Shown in pieces: positions 1-11,354 of a DNA stretch of 64,000 nucleotides. The stretch comes from Armigeres subalbatus. Its lineage: Eukaryota > Arthropoda > Insecta > Diptera > Culicidae. Position 1 is the first letter of the stretch. Each line of letters opens with the position of its first letter. The position numbers and the translations under genes are program-made. Location: the NCBI RefSeq assembly GCF_024139115.2, contig NW_026942646.1, forward strand, positions 233,912 through 297,911, written 5' to 3'. Below the pieces are notes generated by a model. That model was not told where the DNA came from and made no database searches. It saw nothing but the letters and a program-made list of their open reading frames with translations.

Positions 1-375
1 AATGCTTCCAAAACTCAGCTTTTGTTTTTCCCACATTAGCCGAGAGCTTCTTATTTAAAACCTTCTAGCAGACAGATTGAGGCTATAGTCATATATGAAT
101 ATGGTTTCAATTAATTGGTCTAGTGAGGATACATATTCAGGGCTTCTACTAGATCAAAAATCAACTTTTAAAAATCACATTCAAGGTATTCAGGCCAAAT
201 GTCATGCAAATATATTAAGAGTCTATATACTCTTGTAAACAAAAAATCAAAACTTTGTCTTAAAAACAAATTTAGGATTTTCAAAAAAAAATCAGGCCAG
301 CCATGTTGAAAGTTGTGCCAATTTGTTGTTGCAATACCAGAAAGAAGGCACTTCAGAGAATTTAAAAAAAAAATC
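1..375 (+). pseudogene. Jockey-type retrotransposon, 3' part of RT ORF2 (fragment)
   Basis: This segment aligns almost base for base with 11555-11900, which encodes the region after the RT catalytic core (a KTQL...FPH...PRASYLKP-like stretch, then LGLLLDQK, then the ARPAMLY-type thumb region). Here the reading frame is broken by several small indels. The fragment is cut off by the window edge, and similarity stops in an A-rich run near 375. It belongs to the same family as the element at 8215-12180. It is dead: no catalytic core is present and the frame is broken. Confidence 0.75.
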
Positions 376-2689
376 TATTTTAGACGAAAATCGTTATTAA
401 TAAATTTTATATAAAATTGAAGCTTCAGCTCTAAAAAATGATAAATATGTTTGTGACGGGAAGAAAACGTTACCAAACTCGAAAGTAAACAAAACTTAGT
501 TTCGACAAAATCGATAAATAACTGTATAGATATTAAATAAATATTATTCTCAGGTTACTAAAAGTATTAGATGACATGAAGCAAGTTTCTTTTAAAATCC
601 CCGTTCAGAGCTTTACTCGAACGTGAACATTTTGGACAAATCACTCAAATGACATGCAGATGATATTACTTACTACTAATCAATCAACTGCTTTTGCTAC
701 GTGGTGGTACTAATGGAACGCTTTGCATATTCAAAAACAAAATTACCAAATTCGTTCTTAGCACGCAACTTAGGCACCAAACCGTGCGTTGCCATCAAGA
801 AACACTTAGAAACACGAATTTCGGTTAAAATCAATGATCTGCACAACACAATCATGGTTGTATGATACCTACACGTGTGAAACTTTTCCGATTGAAGAAT
901 TCCGCGTTGATAAAATAACGCGCTGCAATGAAGATGGGCCAATTTGTAGAATAAAGTATAATGCGTCTCCATTGCAGAAGAATGATTGCATCGCTATGAG
1001 TATTTTTACGATTATGTATCTATGTAATGAATGTACTAGTCCAGTAATATATTTTCATCATTGAGTGGAATTTCATCAAGAATTCAAATTTGAGGAACCT
1101 AACTCAAATTTCACATGTTTAAAACATCATTTAAATTGATAAAAATATATTCACAACACTAACTTCTCCCCAGCAATGAAAATGTTTAATCGAATATTTA
1201 GATTTTGCTCCATGATAATGAATTCATACAAAAAATCTATGTAAATTCCATCAAAAAGTACGAACTATTGATCAACTAACTCATTTGTTTTTATAAGGGT
1301 TCAGCTGTTACTGAGACAGGCAAAACTCATTCGTCCCAATGTACCCCGCAGAAACGTGACTCGTTCTTACAAGTGCAATTTACATGCATCATTGGTTTTT
1401 GCAGAACTCTTTGTGCAGCTCCATCCATCAGTTACTGAATCTTTGTTTGTTCACGTCAATCACTTTGTTCAAACATAAATGATCCATTCAGCAACTTCGA
1501 ACCGTTCGACAAAGAAGCTTAGGTACATTATAAATGATGTTACTACAGAACAACTCCCTCTCATAATCCATATATAGGACCTGAACCAAAAATAAACAAC
1601 ACCGCTTGAACGTTTTCAACTGAACGCTTCGTGAGGAATTCAGTCTTCCGTGTACTCACCTCATAACAGCATAAAGTTTCGCCAAATTTTATCCTCCAGT
1701 AACTTCTCGTGAAACGGTAATAAAGTCTGGGTTTGCCGAAATTAACACAAACACCCTCTTCCAAACACTTCAGAAGCTCGATGATGCAAAACTCCACAAA
1801 AAACGCAGTCAGTAGCACCTTAACGTGTATGTTTTATGTGAATGTATAGCTTTTGCTAGTGCCACTATAACAGAGTGCCTTCACTTTTGGGCTTTCTGTT
1901 TTGTCAAATTCTGCTTCGACGACGATGGATTTCAATTTTCTTCTATTGCATCAAAAGCGAAAATCCATTTAATGAGTTACACACTGAGGTCTGAATAAGT
2001 TGCACAGCACATACGTCTAAACAACAAACTGCGAGTGGACGTCGATACTAGTCTGTTGGAATGATTAATCGCACAAATATTTTCAATTTCGGTCACAAAC
2101 TGTTTTGCATTTCAACTCCCAAATTGGTTCGTCGATTTGTGTTTTTCAGTTTACCCACTACGAAGCAGCAACAATCAAGATCCGCTAGTTATTAACGTTT
2201 CGTAGACCTCTCGGCTGTAATCGTTATTTGTTTGCCCTTCAATGCGATCTCCGATTTTGAATCGCACTGTTTTTCAGGTTCGTCGTCTTTTTAGATCATG
2301 AAAAAACTCAGAATGCGATCACAGGTCAATCACATAGCAGGCATCGACGACACATCACGCAAACACTAGGTCAGCAAGTTTCACTTCCTCATCAAAGTTG
2401 GCTGTGGACATATGGAGCGATAATAGACACCCAAATCCTCAAGGTTCCTTACATCGAACAGATTGTTTAGTTTAACAATTTCCCCCGTTTACAGATGTTA
2501 CGACTCATGAACAATTGCACAATATTTTTGGACGTCCAAAAACCACAATCTTTAAAGCATTCCGTCAAAACACTATACGCGAACACTGGCGCACACACAT
2601 TGTTTAGGGTCAACCTTTTCAGCTTCTCTGTCGCGCACGCAAACATACAGGTGGCTTCAACATCGCATAGCTCCAGTTAAGCCAAATCT
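376..2689. other. AT-rich spacer, no gene recognised
   Basis: Open frames here are short (91 codons or fewer), overlap on opposite strands and have no recognisable motif. I see no terminal inverted repeats, tandem array or RNA gene. It may be unique intergenic or intronic DNA. Confidence 0.5.
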
Positions 2690-3290
2690 ACCTGGTTAAT
2701 ATCTGTTTATATTCTTCGCAATTCACTCGTCTCGCTCGCTTGGACTAAGACGCTTGCACAAGTTGTCAACACGCGGACCCCGGCTATGAGTGTGGGTACG
2801 AGAGTTCAGACAGACACAGGCACTAAACCGAGACTACGGAGACCGTTCAGCCTTGTGCCCTCGACAGCCAGAGCTGCTAAATGTTTTCCACCGTGCTGTC
2901 GCCACGGCAACGGGAATCCCGCGGAACAATAACACACAAAACTCGGACGACTTCGCGCTGCACCAAAGAGACACAACCGTTCGCGTAGACAGTTCAAACG
3001 GGTTTGCCGTTTGCGGGACTTTGAAAGTGTTTAGACCGCCACCACACCGCGCTCCGTTGAGTAGTGCCGCTGAGCCAGTGTGTATGGCAAAGGAGGAGAT
3101 CCCCACTTCGACCGATCCGAATGAATCGCTCTTGCTCTCTGCCTTTGATAAAGCTCGTCGTTGATGCATGCTAAGGCGGCGTGGAGCTGCATCGCGTCCA
3201 TTGAATGAACGTGAACATTACGACGTTCGGAGAGCGAGAGAATTGCGACTGAAGTACATACGAAACCACCCGTAGGAATGGGCGCTTTTG
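2690..3290. other. GC-rich island in AT-rich surroundings; possible regulatory or 5' UTR sequence
   Basis: Base composition shifts clearly from AT-rich to GC-rich between about 2690 and 3290. Open frames of 124 codons (+, 2790-3164) and 111 codons (-, 2834-3169) overlap here. Neither has a recognisable domain, and frames open on both strands are what high GC alone gives. CT/GA-rich stretches (CTCGCTCGC near 2732, GAGAGCGAGAGA near 3230) would suit an insect promoter or 5' UTR exon, but no core promoter or splice pair could be fixed. Function unknown. Confidence 0.3.
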
Positions 3291-3442
3291 AGCATACAAT
3301 GTAAAATTAAGGAATTATGTAGTTAGGATTTTTCAACATATATTCCTCGTTGATAGAAAAGACAATATAATTCATAAATTGATTAGGAAGATTAAAATTT
3401 AAAAAGAGTTTTGAATTTTCAAATGTGATTTATATTGATATA

Positions 3443-3570
3443 CTAGCAGACACTTCGAACTTCGTTTCCTAACTTCGAACCTCTGCATACACATTTTCAC
3501 GCCGATGGGTTCAGTATAGTTTCCGAGTTATAAGGTTCAGACAGACAGAAATTCTTTTTATGTATATAGA
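3443..3570 (-). mobile_element. Helitron-like short non-autonomous copy
   Basis: Read on the minus strand it begins TCTATATACATAAAAA and ends with a small hairpin of the ACGAAGTTCG type followed by GTGTCTGCTAG and T. A 5' TC, a hairpin about 10 nt from the end, a 3' CTAG (CTRR) and insertion next to T are Helitron hallmarks. The same start is seen at 46308 and 29338 (minus), and the same end at 6696 and 46568. Only 128 bp remain, so it is non-autonomous. Other short interspersed elements could share these traits. Confidence 0.45.
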
Positions 3571-4837
3571 TTTTATAGATTTACAAACAATAAATTCTGT
3601 TAAACTATTAGATTCTATAGTTAATTGGAAAATACCAAGTGTTGCAAATAATAAACTTAAACCATACTAGCTTTGAAAATTAAATCAAATTCAACTGAAT
3701 ATCGTATGCTTATATGCTCATTGCTGCGTTTTTACAGGTCTTCAATATTGCAATACTTGACAATTATACTAAATAATCAAAGTAATTTCAACCAATTCAA
3801 ATGATTCGACGACCATCAATCAAGTTACAAGCGAAAAGAGCGAAGAGAATAATACCAACAAGGGAGAATGATGTTTCGCGTGCGTTCTCACTGCTTTCCT
3901 CGATATTCACGCATGAACTATGCTGCACTGAGTAAACTGACCAAAACGATGCAATTGCAAACTGCATCATTAAAAGAAAATTATTAATCTTTAATTGTGA
4001 GAAACAATTTTAAAAACAGTATGTTTTGTTATCAGTCAACGACTTTTGGGGGTAAATTCGGTTTCTAATAGGACGCGACTCTTGAATTCGTCGCCAAAAT
4101 TACTGTCAGCAGAATACAGTCGGTAAACTAGCAAGTCAGCTGTCAACTAGAATTGTTAAGCTCGTTAATAATAATATTTAGGTGGAAACAGTGCACTCTT
4201 TAAGCTTTTTCGATGTTTTCACCAATATAAACAAGAATACCGAACCATTTCAACGTGTAGATGCAAAATTTACAAAACTAGCTACATGTCATAATGATCT
4301 CCTATTCGAATCAACAAGTTTTTATGACTTTCTAACGCATTTAAAATATGTTGTAAAAACGGGCATGAGAAAAACGCCCGAATGGTGGTGTAAATGACTC
4401 ATTTGCATAGAAAAAAAAATGTGAACGCATGGTTGCTTGTTTTGTCTTGATAGATTGAACGACAATCATACGGGTGAGGTGAAAATTAAGAGACTTTGCT
4501 CATTTTTCATTTTTCCATTGTGACAGTATTTAAATGCAATGGTAATATTCGTTCCAAAATGTCCTACAAAAGATTATATGAGTGGTTGTGTTATGCACTC
4601 TTCTCTTTTACCTGAATTAAATGCAACTGTGTACAGGGGAAGAAGGGGCAACATGGTTTAGCTAAGCATATACTGCTTCTATGCCTTAGCTTTAATGATT
4701 TTCGTGGGCAGTTCTACTTCATTCAACAGTTGAACAATATAGTTATCTGATGCCAAATTAAAACAAGAAAATATCTCAGTCATATTTATAATATTCACAT
4801 TTCAAAAGTGGTGATATTTCGTTGCTGGAAAACTCAT
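3571..4837. other. AT-rich spacer, no gene recognised
   Basis: No motif-bearing frame, tandem array or inverted repeat was found. The 71-codon frame at 4182-4397 has no recognisable features. Confidence 0.5.
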
Positions 4838-5469
4838 GAGGCAAAACGCCTTTGAGCCGGCAGCTCTTAGGGACCAACGCACCGCGCGTCAGAATCAGAA
4901 TTGTGGTATGAACAGTGCGTGGAGACGCGTAGTACATTGTAGGTTAGTTCCACTAGGGCGTCAAGAGCTTTGCCTCGCCGAAATGTTAGATGTGCATCAA
5001 TATGTGGAAAATTTCGGTTTTCCCTACATCCCTTTCAATTATTTTGACACTTTTTTCGCCTAACCTACATAATTAATCTTTCCCGTCAAACATTTTTATT
5101 CGCTCAATCGGTTCTTTGGCTTATTTAAGGTCAACTTTCCCAAAGAACTTATATTTTTGATGCCTCTAACTATTATTAAAATCGAAAACAAAAACCTAAA
5201 ACGTGTGAAACGGCCTGAAAATTTCACCCGATGTTCGTTAAAAATCGGGCAAATTTAAAAAAAACTGCACTTTTTCGATTTTTGTTTTCAATTGTAAAAA
5301 TACTTAGAGGCGTCTTTGGTTGTTGTTGACCCTAAATAAGCCAAAGAATCGACTAAGACAATAAAACGAGATACAATTTTTGACGAGAAAGAACAATTTG
5401 ACGACTAGTTTGTTAAGGCCATGAAAAAAACGGTAAATATGAGGGAACACCCAAAAGGCGTTTTGCCTC
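4838..5469. mobile_element. Putative inverted-repeat element (MITE-like)
   Basis: Both ends carry the same 13-16 bp in inverted orientation: GAGGCAAAACGCC at 4838 and GGCGTTTTGCCTC ending at 5469. A second, internal inverted pair (about 5075-5130 and 5325-5395) shares TTCTTTGGCTTATTTA and a GTCAAC core. No transposase frame is present. No clear target-site duplication is visible, so the boundaries and the single-element reading are uncertain. The internal palindrome alone could be the element. Confidence 0.4.
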
Positions 5470-6108
5470 GGGGGGCGTTTTGGGGCGTCTTCTTGAAAAA
5501 AAATCGCTCCAGATAATCGACCCCTCCATCGAGCCATTTTGACGTAAACTACGTCTAAGGGGAAGACTCTGATACAGGGTGACAAATGAAAATTTCCAAA
5601 TTCGAGACCGTCACGAAATCATGTAAGATTTTGAACTTTAATAGCGCTTTTTTCTTCCGATGGATTTTTGAGATTTATATATCAATCGACTCGAAAATTC
5701 TCTACCAATTTGTCAATTATATTGAAACTTTGGGTTATGAACGTTAAAATAGGGTATCGGATCATTTTGACAGCACCCTCTTTTTTTGTCCGCAAGAGTC
5801 TGGTTTCGGCCGTCGCCATTCAGTGTGGTTGGCTTTTGGACTCTGCTTTTTGTGCGGTGGTTCGCACAAAAAGTAGAACAATGGATTCGGACCAGTGACC
5901 GCGGTCGAAACAAATGTAACAAAAATGCGTAATGTATTGCTTTGTGTAGAAAATGTGTTGCTAATAGGGACATGTCTGTGCAGGCATGAGACGAAGAAGA
6001 AGAAGCAGAAAGATGATAATCGAAAAATCTCCACGGGAAACCATACGAAGAAGTTTTTAAAACTCTTCCCAAAATTCTGGAAGCCATTTAATTTAAAACG
6101 GTAAGCAG
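5470..6108. other. Spacer, no gene recognised
   Basis: Overlapping frames of 124 and 128 codons on the minus strand (5713-6148) have no recognisable domain and use low-complexity FFF and SSSS runs. Nothing else can be supported. Confidence 0.4.
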
Positions 6109-6218
6109 TACGGGGTTGGACTTTTCTTCTACTGTATGATAAATACAATATTACTATTAAAAATTTTATTTCGTTATATTACACTCAATACACAGTATAA
6201 GAAAAGTCCAACCCCGTA
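6109..6218. mobile_element. 110-bp TA-flanked MITE
   Basis: It starts TACGGGGTTGGACTTTTCTT and ends with the exact reverse complement of that 20-mer. The inverted match continues a few bases further in (TACTGT). The loop is AT-rich. TA at both ends fits a Tc1/mariner-type TA target duplication. It is too short to encode anything and would fold into one long hairpin. Confidence 0.8.
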
Positions 6219-6289
6219 CAAACATGTTTATATTAAAAAACGGCTTGGGCAAAATGTTGAGCATTTTTTTTGCAAACTGAAAACTAATA

Positions 6290-6696
6290 AGGCCGTTACA
6301 CAGATTTATTAAAAATTATGGTCTCCGCAAAGTCAAGGGGGTGGGGGTAATCTTCTTCTTCTTCTACTGAATCGAGCGGCGTGAAAATTTGAATGCAGAG
6401 GTTTTTGGGGCCAGGGAAGATTCTTAAGATGGTTCAAGACCCCTCTCCTCTTTGAAACCTAGCTCCTATACAAATGCAACACCAATTTCATCATAACTCG
6501 AGATCAAGCAAATGGAATTAAATCTGGCGTGTGCAGGTTTTGGAAGATAAGATATGTTTCTGTGATGGTTTGCAACGCTTCCCCCTTCTGGAAAGCGGGG
6601 CTCTCATACTAATGAATCATAATCTTCTCCATTACTCGAGCACTATAAAGAGAATAAATCAATTTTAGGCGAAACAAAGTTCATCGGGTCTGCTAG
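6290..6696 (+). mobile_element. Helitron-like dispersed repeat, 3' end preserved
   Basis: The 3' end reads GGCGAAACAAAGTTCATCGG then GTCTGCTAG and T, that is, a degenerate hairpin followed by CTAG before T. This matches the end of the repeats at 3443 (minus) and 46568. Internal motifs such as TAACTCGAGATCAAGC recur in imperfect form (6495 and 6632). The 5' limit is not visible; 6290 is an estimate. Non-coding. Confidence 0.4.
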
Positions 6697-7161
6697 TTAA
6701 AAAATTAATATTAAAATGTAAAAAAATAAAAAAAAACTCCTCGGATTTGTTAAAGAAAGTTTAGAAAGTTCTCAAAATTATCCGGTAAATGTTGTTGTTG
6801 CCCCTCAAATTGTTATTTTTGAGGAAACAATCCGAAGGGGGGAGGGTGGGGTGGCGTGAGACATATTTTAAAAAAAATATTTATATCGGACTAATAATAT
6901 TTTGTCCAATTAAATGCGCGCCTGAATCAGAAGGATTTAACTTTGATTCAGGAAGTGTGAATGCACTTAAGATTTTTATTATAATACGTGGGTGCAATCA
7001 TGCGGTACTTATTGTACACGACAAAAGCTTCGTAACGCATACGTTCTTGAAACGGGCTATATGAATTACAATCGAGCTATCACCTTCTTGCACCCTGATA
7101 CAAAAGTCTAGCAATAATATTAATAAAATGGTTGCACGAATATTTTATCCAAAGTGACACT
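6697..7161. other. Spacer, no gene recognised
   Basis: AT-rich. The 91-codon frame at 6789-7064 has no recognisable motif. Confidence 0.4.
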
Positions 7162-7556
7162 CAGTGTTGGTAGAATCATACTCAAATCAGAATCATCGGG
7201 GTTTCATGCACGAGCTAACTCGCCTGCGATTCTGTAGGGGGAGCATCGCGCTTGAGTTTCTCGGCCAGAATCGCATCGCTTCGCTCACTCACCGAAAAAT
7301 GATTTCGTTCTAAAAAGCGTCAAATCGCAATCGAGGCGTATGTTTTGTTTATATATGCAATTATTAGCCATTGTTTTGGACAAAAAACAGTTAATTCAAT
7401 GCATTCAACAATGAAGAACGCGTAAATATCATGCAATATGCAAATTGCGATTCGAATCATGAGCAAATCTCTGGGCCATGATTCTGATGGGATTTGACTC
7501 ACGCATGGTTTGAATCGCCGATGAGATTTGAGATTTTGAGACGTTTACTACTCGCA
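7162..7556. mobile_element. Degraded copy of the CAGTGTTGGTA hAT-type MITE
   Basis: The left end CAGTGTTGGTAGAATCA and internal blocks (AATCGCATC...TCGCTCACTCA, a GATTTGAGATTTTGAGACG-like right end) are colinear with the well-preserved 393-bp copy at 45583-45975. The right terminus has decayed (TTTACTACTCG where TTTACCAACACTG is expected), and no 8-bp duplication can be read. Length is about 395 bp, equal to the intact copy. Confidence 0.65.
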
Positions 7557-8214
7557 CGCATCACAACCAAATTAATTGGGATTTGGTACATGATTGACAT
7601 TTTATGATTTCTAGTGATGCACGAAAAACAAGATATGCCTATGATTGGAATGTTTCTGAATAATAAATGTTGCAAACGGAAAAGAGGATGCTCCCCTATA
7701 GGGCTTCTTCTATTGAAATATTTCATCAAATGCTTCAAAACCCAAATGTAGGCAATTCGGATCGAAGAAAGGCATCATTATCACTGAGGAATACATTTGG
7801 GTTTTCATAGTAAATTTTTTAAACAATTGGCGTATCCAACAATTTCCATATCTTAAGATACGCTAGTTTTATTCGAAACCAGTGACATAAGTAATCAAAT
7901 GCATGATGGCACTACAATCCTCAATGAACAAAACTGCCTTACGTAGTTTACGTTGGGCGGTTGTGTCTTGTACATAACCCTTCTGATTTTTATTTTCGCT
8001 CAAAAAAATATAACCTAGCTTAGAAAATATCCCGTTGATCCGTTTATGGGTTGTAACCAGCGTTAGAGACATGCGCCGGTCCGAAAATCGACGGCGACGG
8101 CATTTTGGTTGGCGTTACGTCGAAAGCCATTTTAGCAAACGGCAACGGAGCGATTTTGTTATTGCATTTGTAACCTAAAGATTTTTTCTTGATATTTTAA
8201 AACATTAACGGGAG
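7557..8214. other. Spacer, no gene recognised
   Basis: No supportable feature. The last part (about 8100-8214) probably runs into the 5' UTR of the Jockey element that follows. Confidence 0.4.
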
Positions 8215-9236
8215 AGTTCCTACACAGAGAAAAATAGTTTTTTTTTCTAATTTTGTTTTAAAGGTATGAGAAATTTGGTATTTTCAAGAGCTTGTTGCCG
8301 AGATTTCTGGCTTTCGGAATGAAATCTTGAATAACCTTCAGGGGATAAAAGTTTCATTTAAGATTGCCAGGAAGGGTGACTGCCGCGTTTTGCCGGGATC
8401 CTTTGACGGTCGCAAAAAGAAGCGGCATAAATTCTTCACGTACGACGACAAAACTGAACGATTGTTCAAAGTCGTCTTGAAAGGTCTCCTTTGTGATGAT
8501 AAATCACTGGATGAGATTAAAATTGAAATTTCCAAATAACTTGGATTTGCGCCAGTCCAAGTAATTAAGATGAAAACGAAATCTCACACTTCCCAGAGAG
8601 GTATTTCTCAAGAATTTTATTTAGTTTACTTTAACAAAAGTGAACTAAATAATTTGAAAAGTTTGGAAAAGGCCTGTATTATGTCCCATGTCCGTGTTAC
8701 ATGGGAACATTTGCGCAGGCCTGGGGAAAATTTACAAAACCCCACACAGTGCCGTAAGTGCCAAAAGTGGGGTCACGGAACTAAACATTGCTACATGGAT
8801 GCTAAATGCATGATTTGTGGTGGAACCTCTCACGCCAAGGACGCCTGTCCTGTGAGAGAAGATTCCAATAAATTTAAATTTGCCAATTGTGGGATAATCA
8901 TAAATCCACTTTCTGGGAATGCCCTTCACGCAAAAAAGTTTTGAATTCCCGCGCAATATTGATGACGGGAAATTCCAATAGGATCCCAGTTTCGCCGGGT
9001 AAACATATTTCAAACGCTCAAAATCCGCCATCATTTGCCGGTCGCGTAGTTCATAGCCACCACAATCAACGAACAAATTTTGCTCCTACCTCTCACCGAA
9101 TAACGAACAGTTCGTCGAATTCTAATTTTTCAAAAACGCTCACCTATGCAAGCATCGCTGCAGGCAAGCAAATTTTCATTTCCGAAAATTTACCGACGAT
9201 GAATGATTTTCATACCCATTCATCAACTGAAAATAA
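8215..9236 (+). pseudogene. Jockey-type retrotransposon ORF1 (gag-like), broken
   Basis: ORF1 proteins of Jockey elements bind element RNA. Two frames make up this one. 8327-8539 holds a region typical of the domain before the zinc knuckles (RVLPGSFDGR, FFTYDDKTERLFKVVLKGL) and ends at an in-frame stop (8537-8539). Translation then continues in the same frame from 8540 through KMKTKSHTS to three CCHC knuckles: CRKCQKWGHGTKHC, CMICGGTSHAKDAC, and a third after a frameshift near 8885 (CG...NHKSTFWEC). The second frame, 8887-9375, carries the rest of ORF1 (a Ser/Asn-rich tail). With one nonsense codon and one frameshift it cannot work. It is fused directly to an ORF2 scrap at about 9237. Confidence 0.85.
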
Positions 9237-9436
9237 CGTGAGGCGAAGGCAATACCAAAGAACTCGCGATCCCGCGTTGAAAGTTATTTGGCGAGATTTG
9301 CAAAATGAAATTAAAAAACGTTTCGCTATTCTGAGAAATACCAACTTTGAGAATAATGTCTCTTCCACCGCATAAAGAGGAAAATAAAATTTTATTAACA
9401 AATGGCGAAAAGGCTCAAAAACTTGCTCAGCAGTTC
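9237..9436 (+). pseudogene. Jockey ORF2 scrap between endonuclease and RT
   Basis: Starting at RRRQYQRTRDPALK this is the linker that lies between endonuclease and RT in Jockey ORF2, so the end of ORF1 and the whole endonuclease are deleted. A second, smaller deletion joins ENNVS to KEENKILLTNGEKAQKLAQQ with a frame change near 9360. The related linker RRQYQRAGLPALK occurs at 16870. Similarity stops at about 9436, where the GGCC-motif block of the polypyrimidine composite begins. Confidence 0.8.
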
Positions 9437-11300
9437 GATAGTGGCCGATTAGGCCGATTAGGCCGAAGGCCATTTGGCCGAAAGGTCATTAGGCCGACCA
9501 GTCATTCCGGCCGAATTAGCAAGAAGAAGCAAGAAGTGAAAATGAGAAGTTATTTCTTCACCTTACCTCTTCTTCGTTCTCCCTTCTTGTATCTCCTTCT
9601 TCTTTCTTCCTTCTTCCTTTTTTCTTCTTCCTTCTTCCGTATTCTTTAATTTTTGCTTCTTTTTCTCTCTTCTTCCCTCTTCCTTCTAGCTTCTTCTTTA
9701 TTCTTTCTTCCTTCTTCCTTCTGCCTTTTTTCTTTTGCCTTCTTCCTTATTTCTTCTTCCTCTTTCCCTCATCCTTCTTTCTTCTTCTTTCTTCCCTCTT
9801 CCTCTTCTTTCTTCCTTCTTCCCTCTCCCTTCTTCTCTTGTTTTTTCTTTCATTATCTTTCTTCTTTCTACTTCCCTCTTCCTTCTACCTTCTTTCTTCT
9901 TCCCTCTTCCTTCTACCTTCTTTCTTCTTTTTTATTCTTTCTTCTTTTTTCTTTCTTTTTTTTATTCTTTCTTCTTTCTTCTGTTTTCTTCCTTCTTCCT
10001 TCTGCCTTCTTTCTTCTTTCATCTTCCTTTTTCCTTCTTTATTCTTCCTTCTTTCTTCTTCCTTCTTCCTCTTTCCCTGATCCTTCTTCCTTCTTCTTTC
10101 TTAGTTCTTCCTTCTTTATTCTTCCTCCTTCCCTCATCCTTCTTCCTTCTTCCCTCTTCATTCTTCCTTCTCCCTTCTTCCTTCATCCGTCTTCCTTCTT
10201 CTCTCTTCCTTCTTCCTTTTTCCATCTTCTTTCTTAATTCTTTCTTCTTATTTCTTCCTTCTTCTTTGTTTCTTCTTCCTTCTTCCTTCTTCCTTCTTCC
10301 TTCTTCCTTCTTCCTTCTTCCTTCTTAGTTCTTCCTTTTTCCTCCTTCCTTCTTCCTTCTTATTTCTTCTATCTTCCTTCTTCCTTCTTCCTTTTTCCTT
10401 CTTCCTTTTTATTTCTTCTATCTTCCTTCTTCCTTCTTCCTTTTTCCTTCTTCCTTTTTATTTCTTCCCTCTTCCTTCATCCTTCTTCCGTTTTCCTTTT
10501 TCCTTCTTTCTTCTCCCTTCTTCCTTCTTCCTTCTTCTATCTTCCTTCTTCCTTCTTCCTTCTTCCATCTTCCGTCTTCCGTCTTCCTTCTTCCTTCTTC
10601 CTTCTTCCTTCTTCCTTCTTCCTTCTTTCTTCTTCCTTCTTCCTTCTTCCTTCTTCCTTCTTCCTTCTTCCTTCTTCCTTCTTCCTTCTTCCTTCTTCCT
10701 TCTTCCTTCTTCCTTCTTCCTTCTTCCTTCTTCCTTCTTCCTTCTTCCTTCTTCCTTCTTCCTTCTTCCTCTTCCTTCTTTCTTCTTCCTTCTTCCTTCT
10801 TCCTTCTTCCTTCTTCCTACTTCCTTCTTCCCTCTTCCTTCTTCCTTCTTCTTTCTACCTTCTTTCTTCTTCCTTCTTCCTTCTTCCTTCTTCCTTCTTC
10901 CTTCTTCCTTCTTCCTTCTTCCTTCTTCTTTCTTCCTTTTTTCTTCTTCCTTCTTCCTTCTTCCTTCTTCCTTCTTCCTTCTTCCTTCTTCCTTCTTCCT
11001 TCTTCCTTCTTTCTTCTTTCTTCTTCCTTCTTCCTTCTTCCTTCTTCCTTCTTCCTTCTTCCTTCATCCTTCTTCCTTCATCCTTCTTCCTTCTTCCTTC
11101 GTCCTTCTTTTTTCATCCTTCATCCTTCTTCTTTCTTCCTTCTTCCTTCTTCCTTCTTCCTTCTTCCTTCTTACTTCTTCCTTCTTCTTCCTCCTTCTTC
11201 CTTCTTCCTTTCTACTCCTTCCTCATTGCGCACTACTCACTTCTCACTCCCCAGTTCTCATTCGGCCTAATGGCTATTCGGCCTAATGACCGTTCGCCCA
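9437..11300. repeat. Polypyrimidine composite repeat, copy 1 (GGCC block, CTTCCTT array, GGCC block)
   Basis: The left border (9437-9515) repeats short words like TTAGGCCGATTAGGCCGA and CATTTGGCCGAAAGGTC. It is followed by AGAAGTGAAAATGAGAAG. About 9557-11222 is nearly pure pyrimidine, built on the 7-mer TTCCTTC, perfect in the core (about 10590-10780 and 10870-11000) and degraded outward. The right border reads CACTACTCACTTCTCACT then CATTCGGCCTAATGG words. The left AGAAGTGA block is the reverse complement of the right TCACTTCT block, so the unit has inverted-repeat character. The same layout is seen at 17428-18720. Long frames here encode only Phe/Leu/Ser runs, because three 7-mers make seven codons. 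Such mirror-symmetric pyrimidine DNA can form triplexes in vitro. Confidence 0.8.
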
Positions 11301-11301
11301 G

Positions 11302-11350
11302 TGGCGTAGCCATGGGGGTGGTTTTGGACATAAAACCCCCCCCCAGAACA
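11302..11350 (+). mobile_element. Terminal fragment of CAGTGGCGTAGCCA hAT-type MITE
   Basis: CAGTGGCGTAGCCATGGGGG and the next bases (GTTTTGGACATAAAACC) match the inverted end of the MITE at 41660-41785 almost exactly. Only one end is present. The other side abuts Jockey RT sequence. Confidence 0.65.
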
Positions 11351-11354
11351 GAAA

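Noticed and set aside
2790..3169. Coding gene in the GC-rich island
   Set aside because: Frames are open on both strands without domains or splice pairs; likely composition effect.
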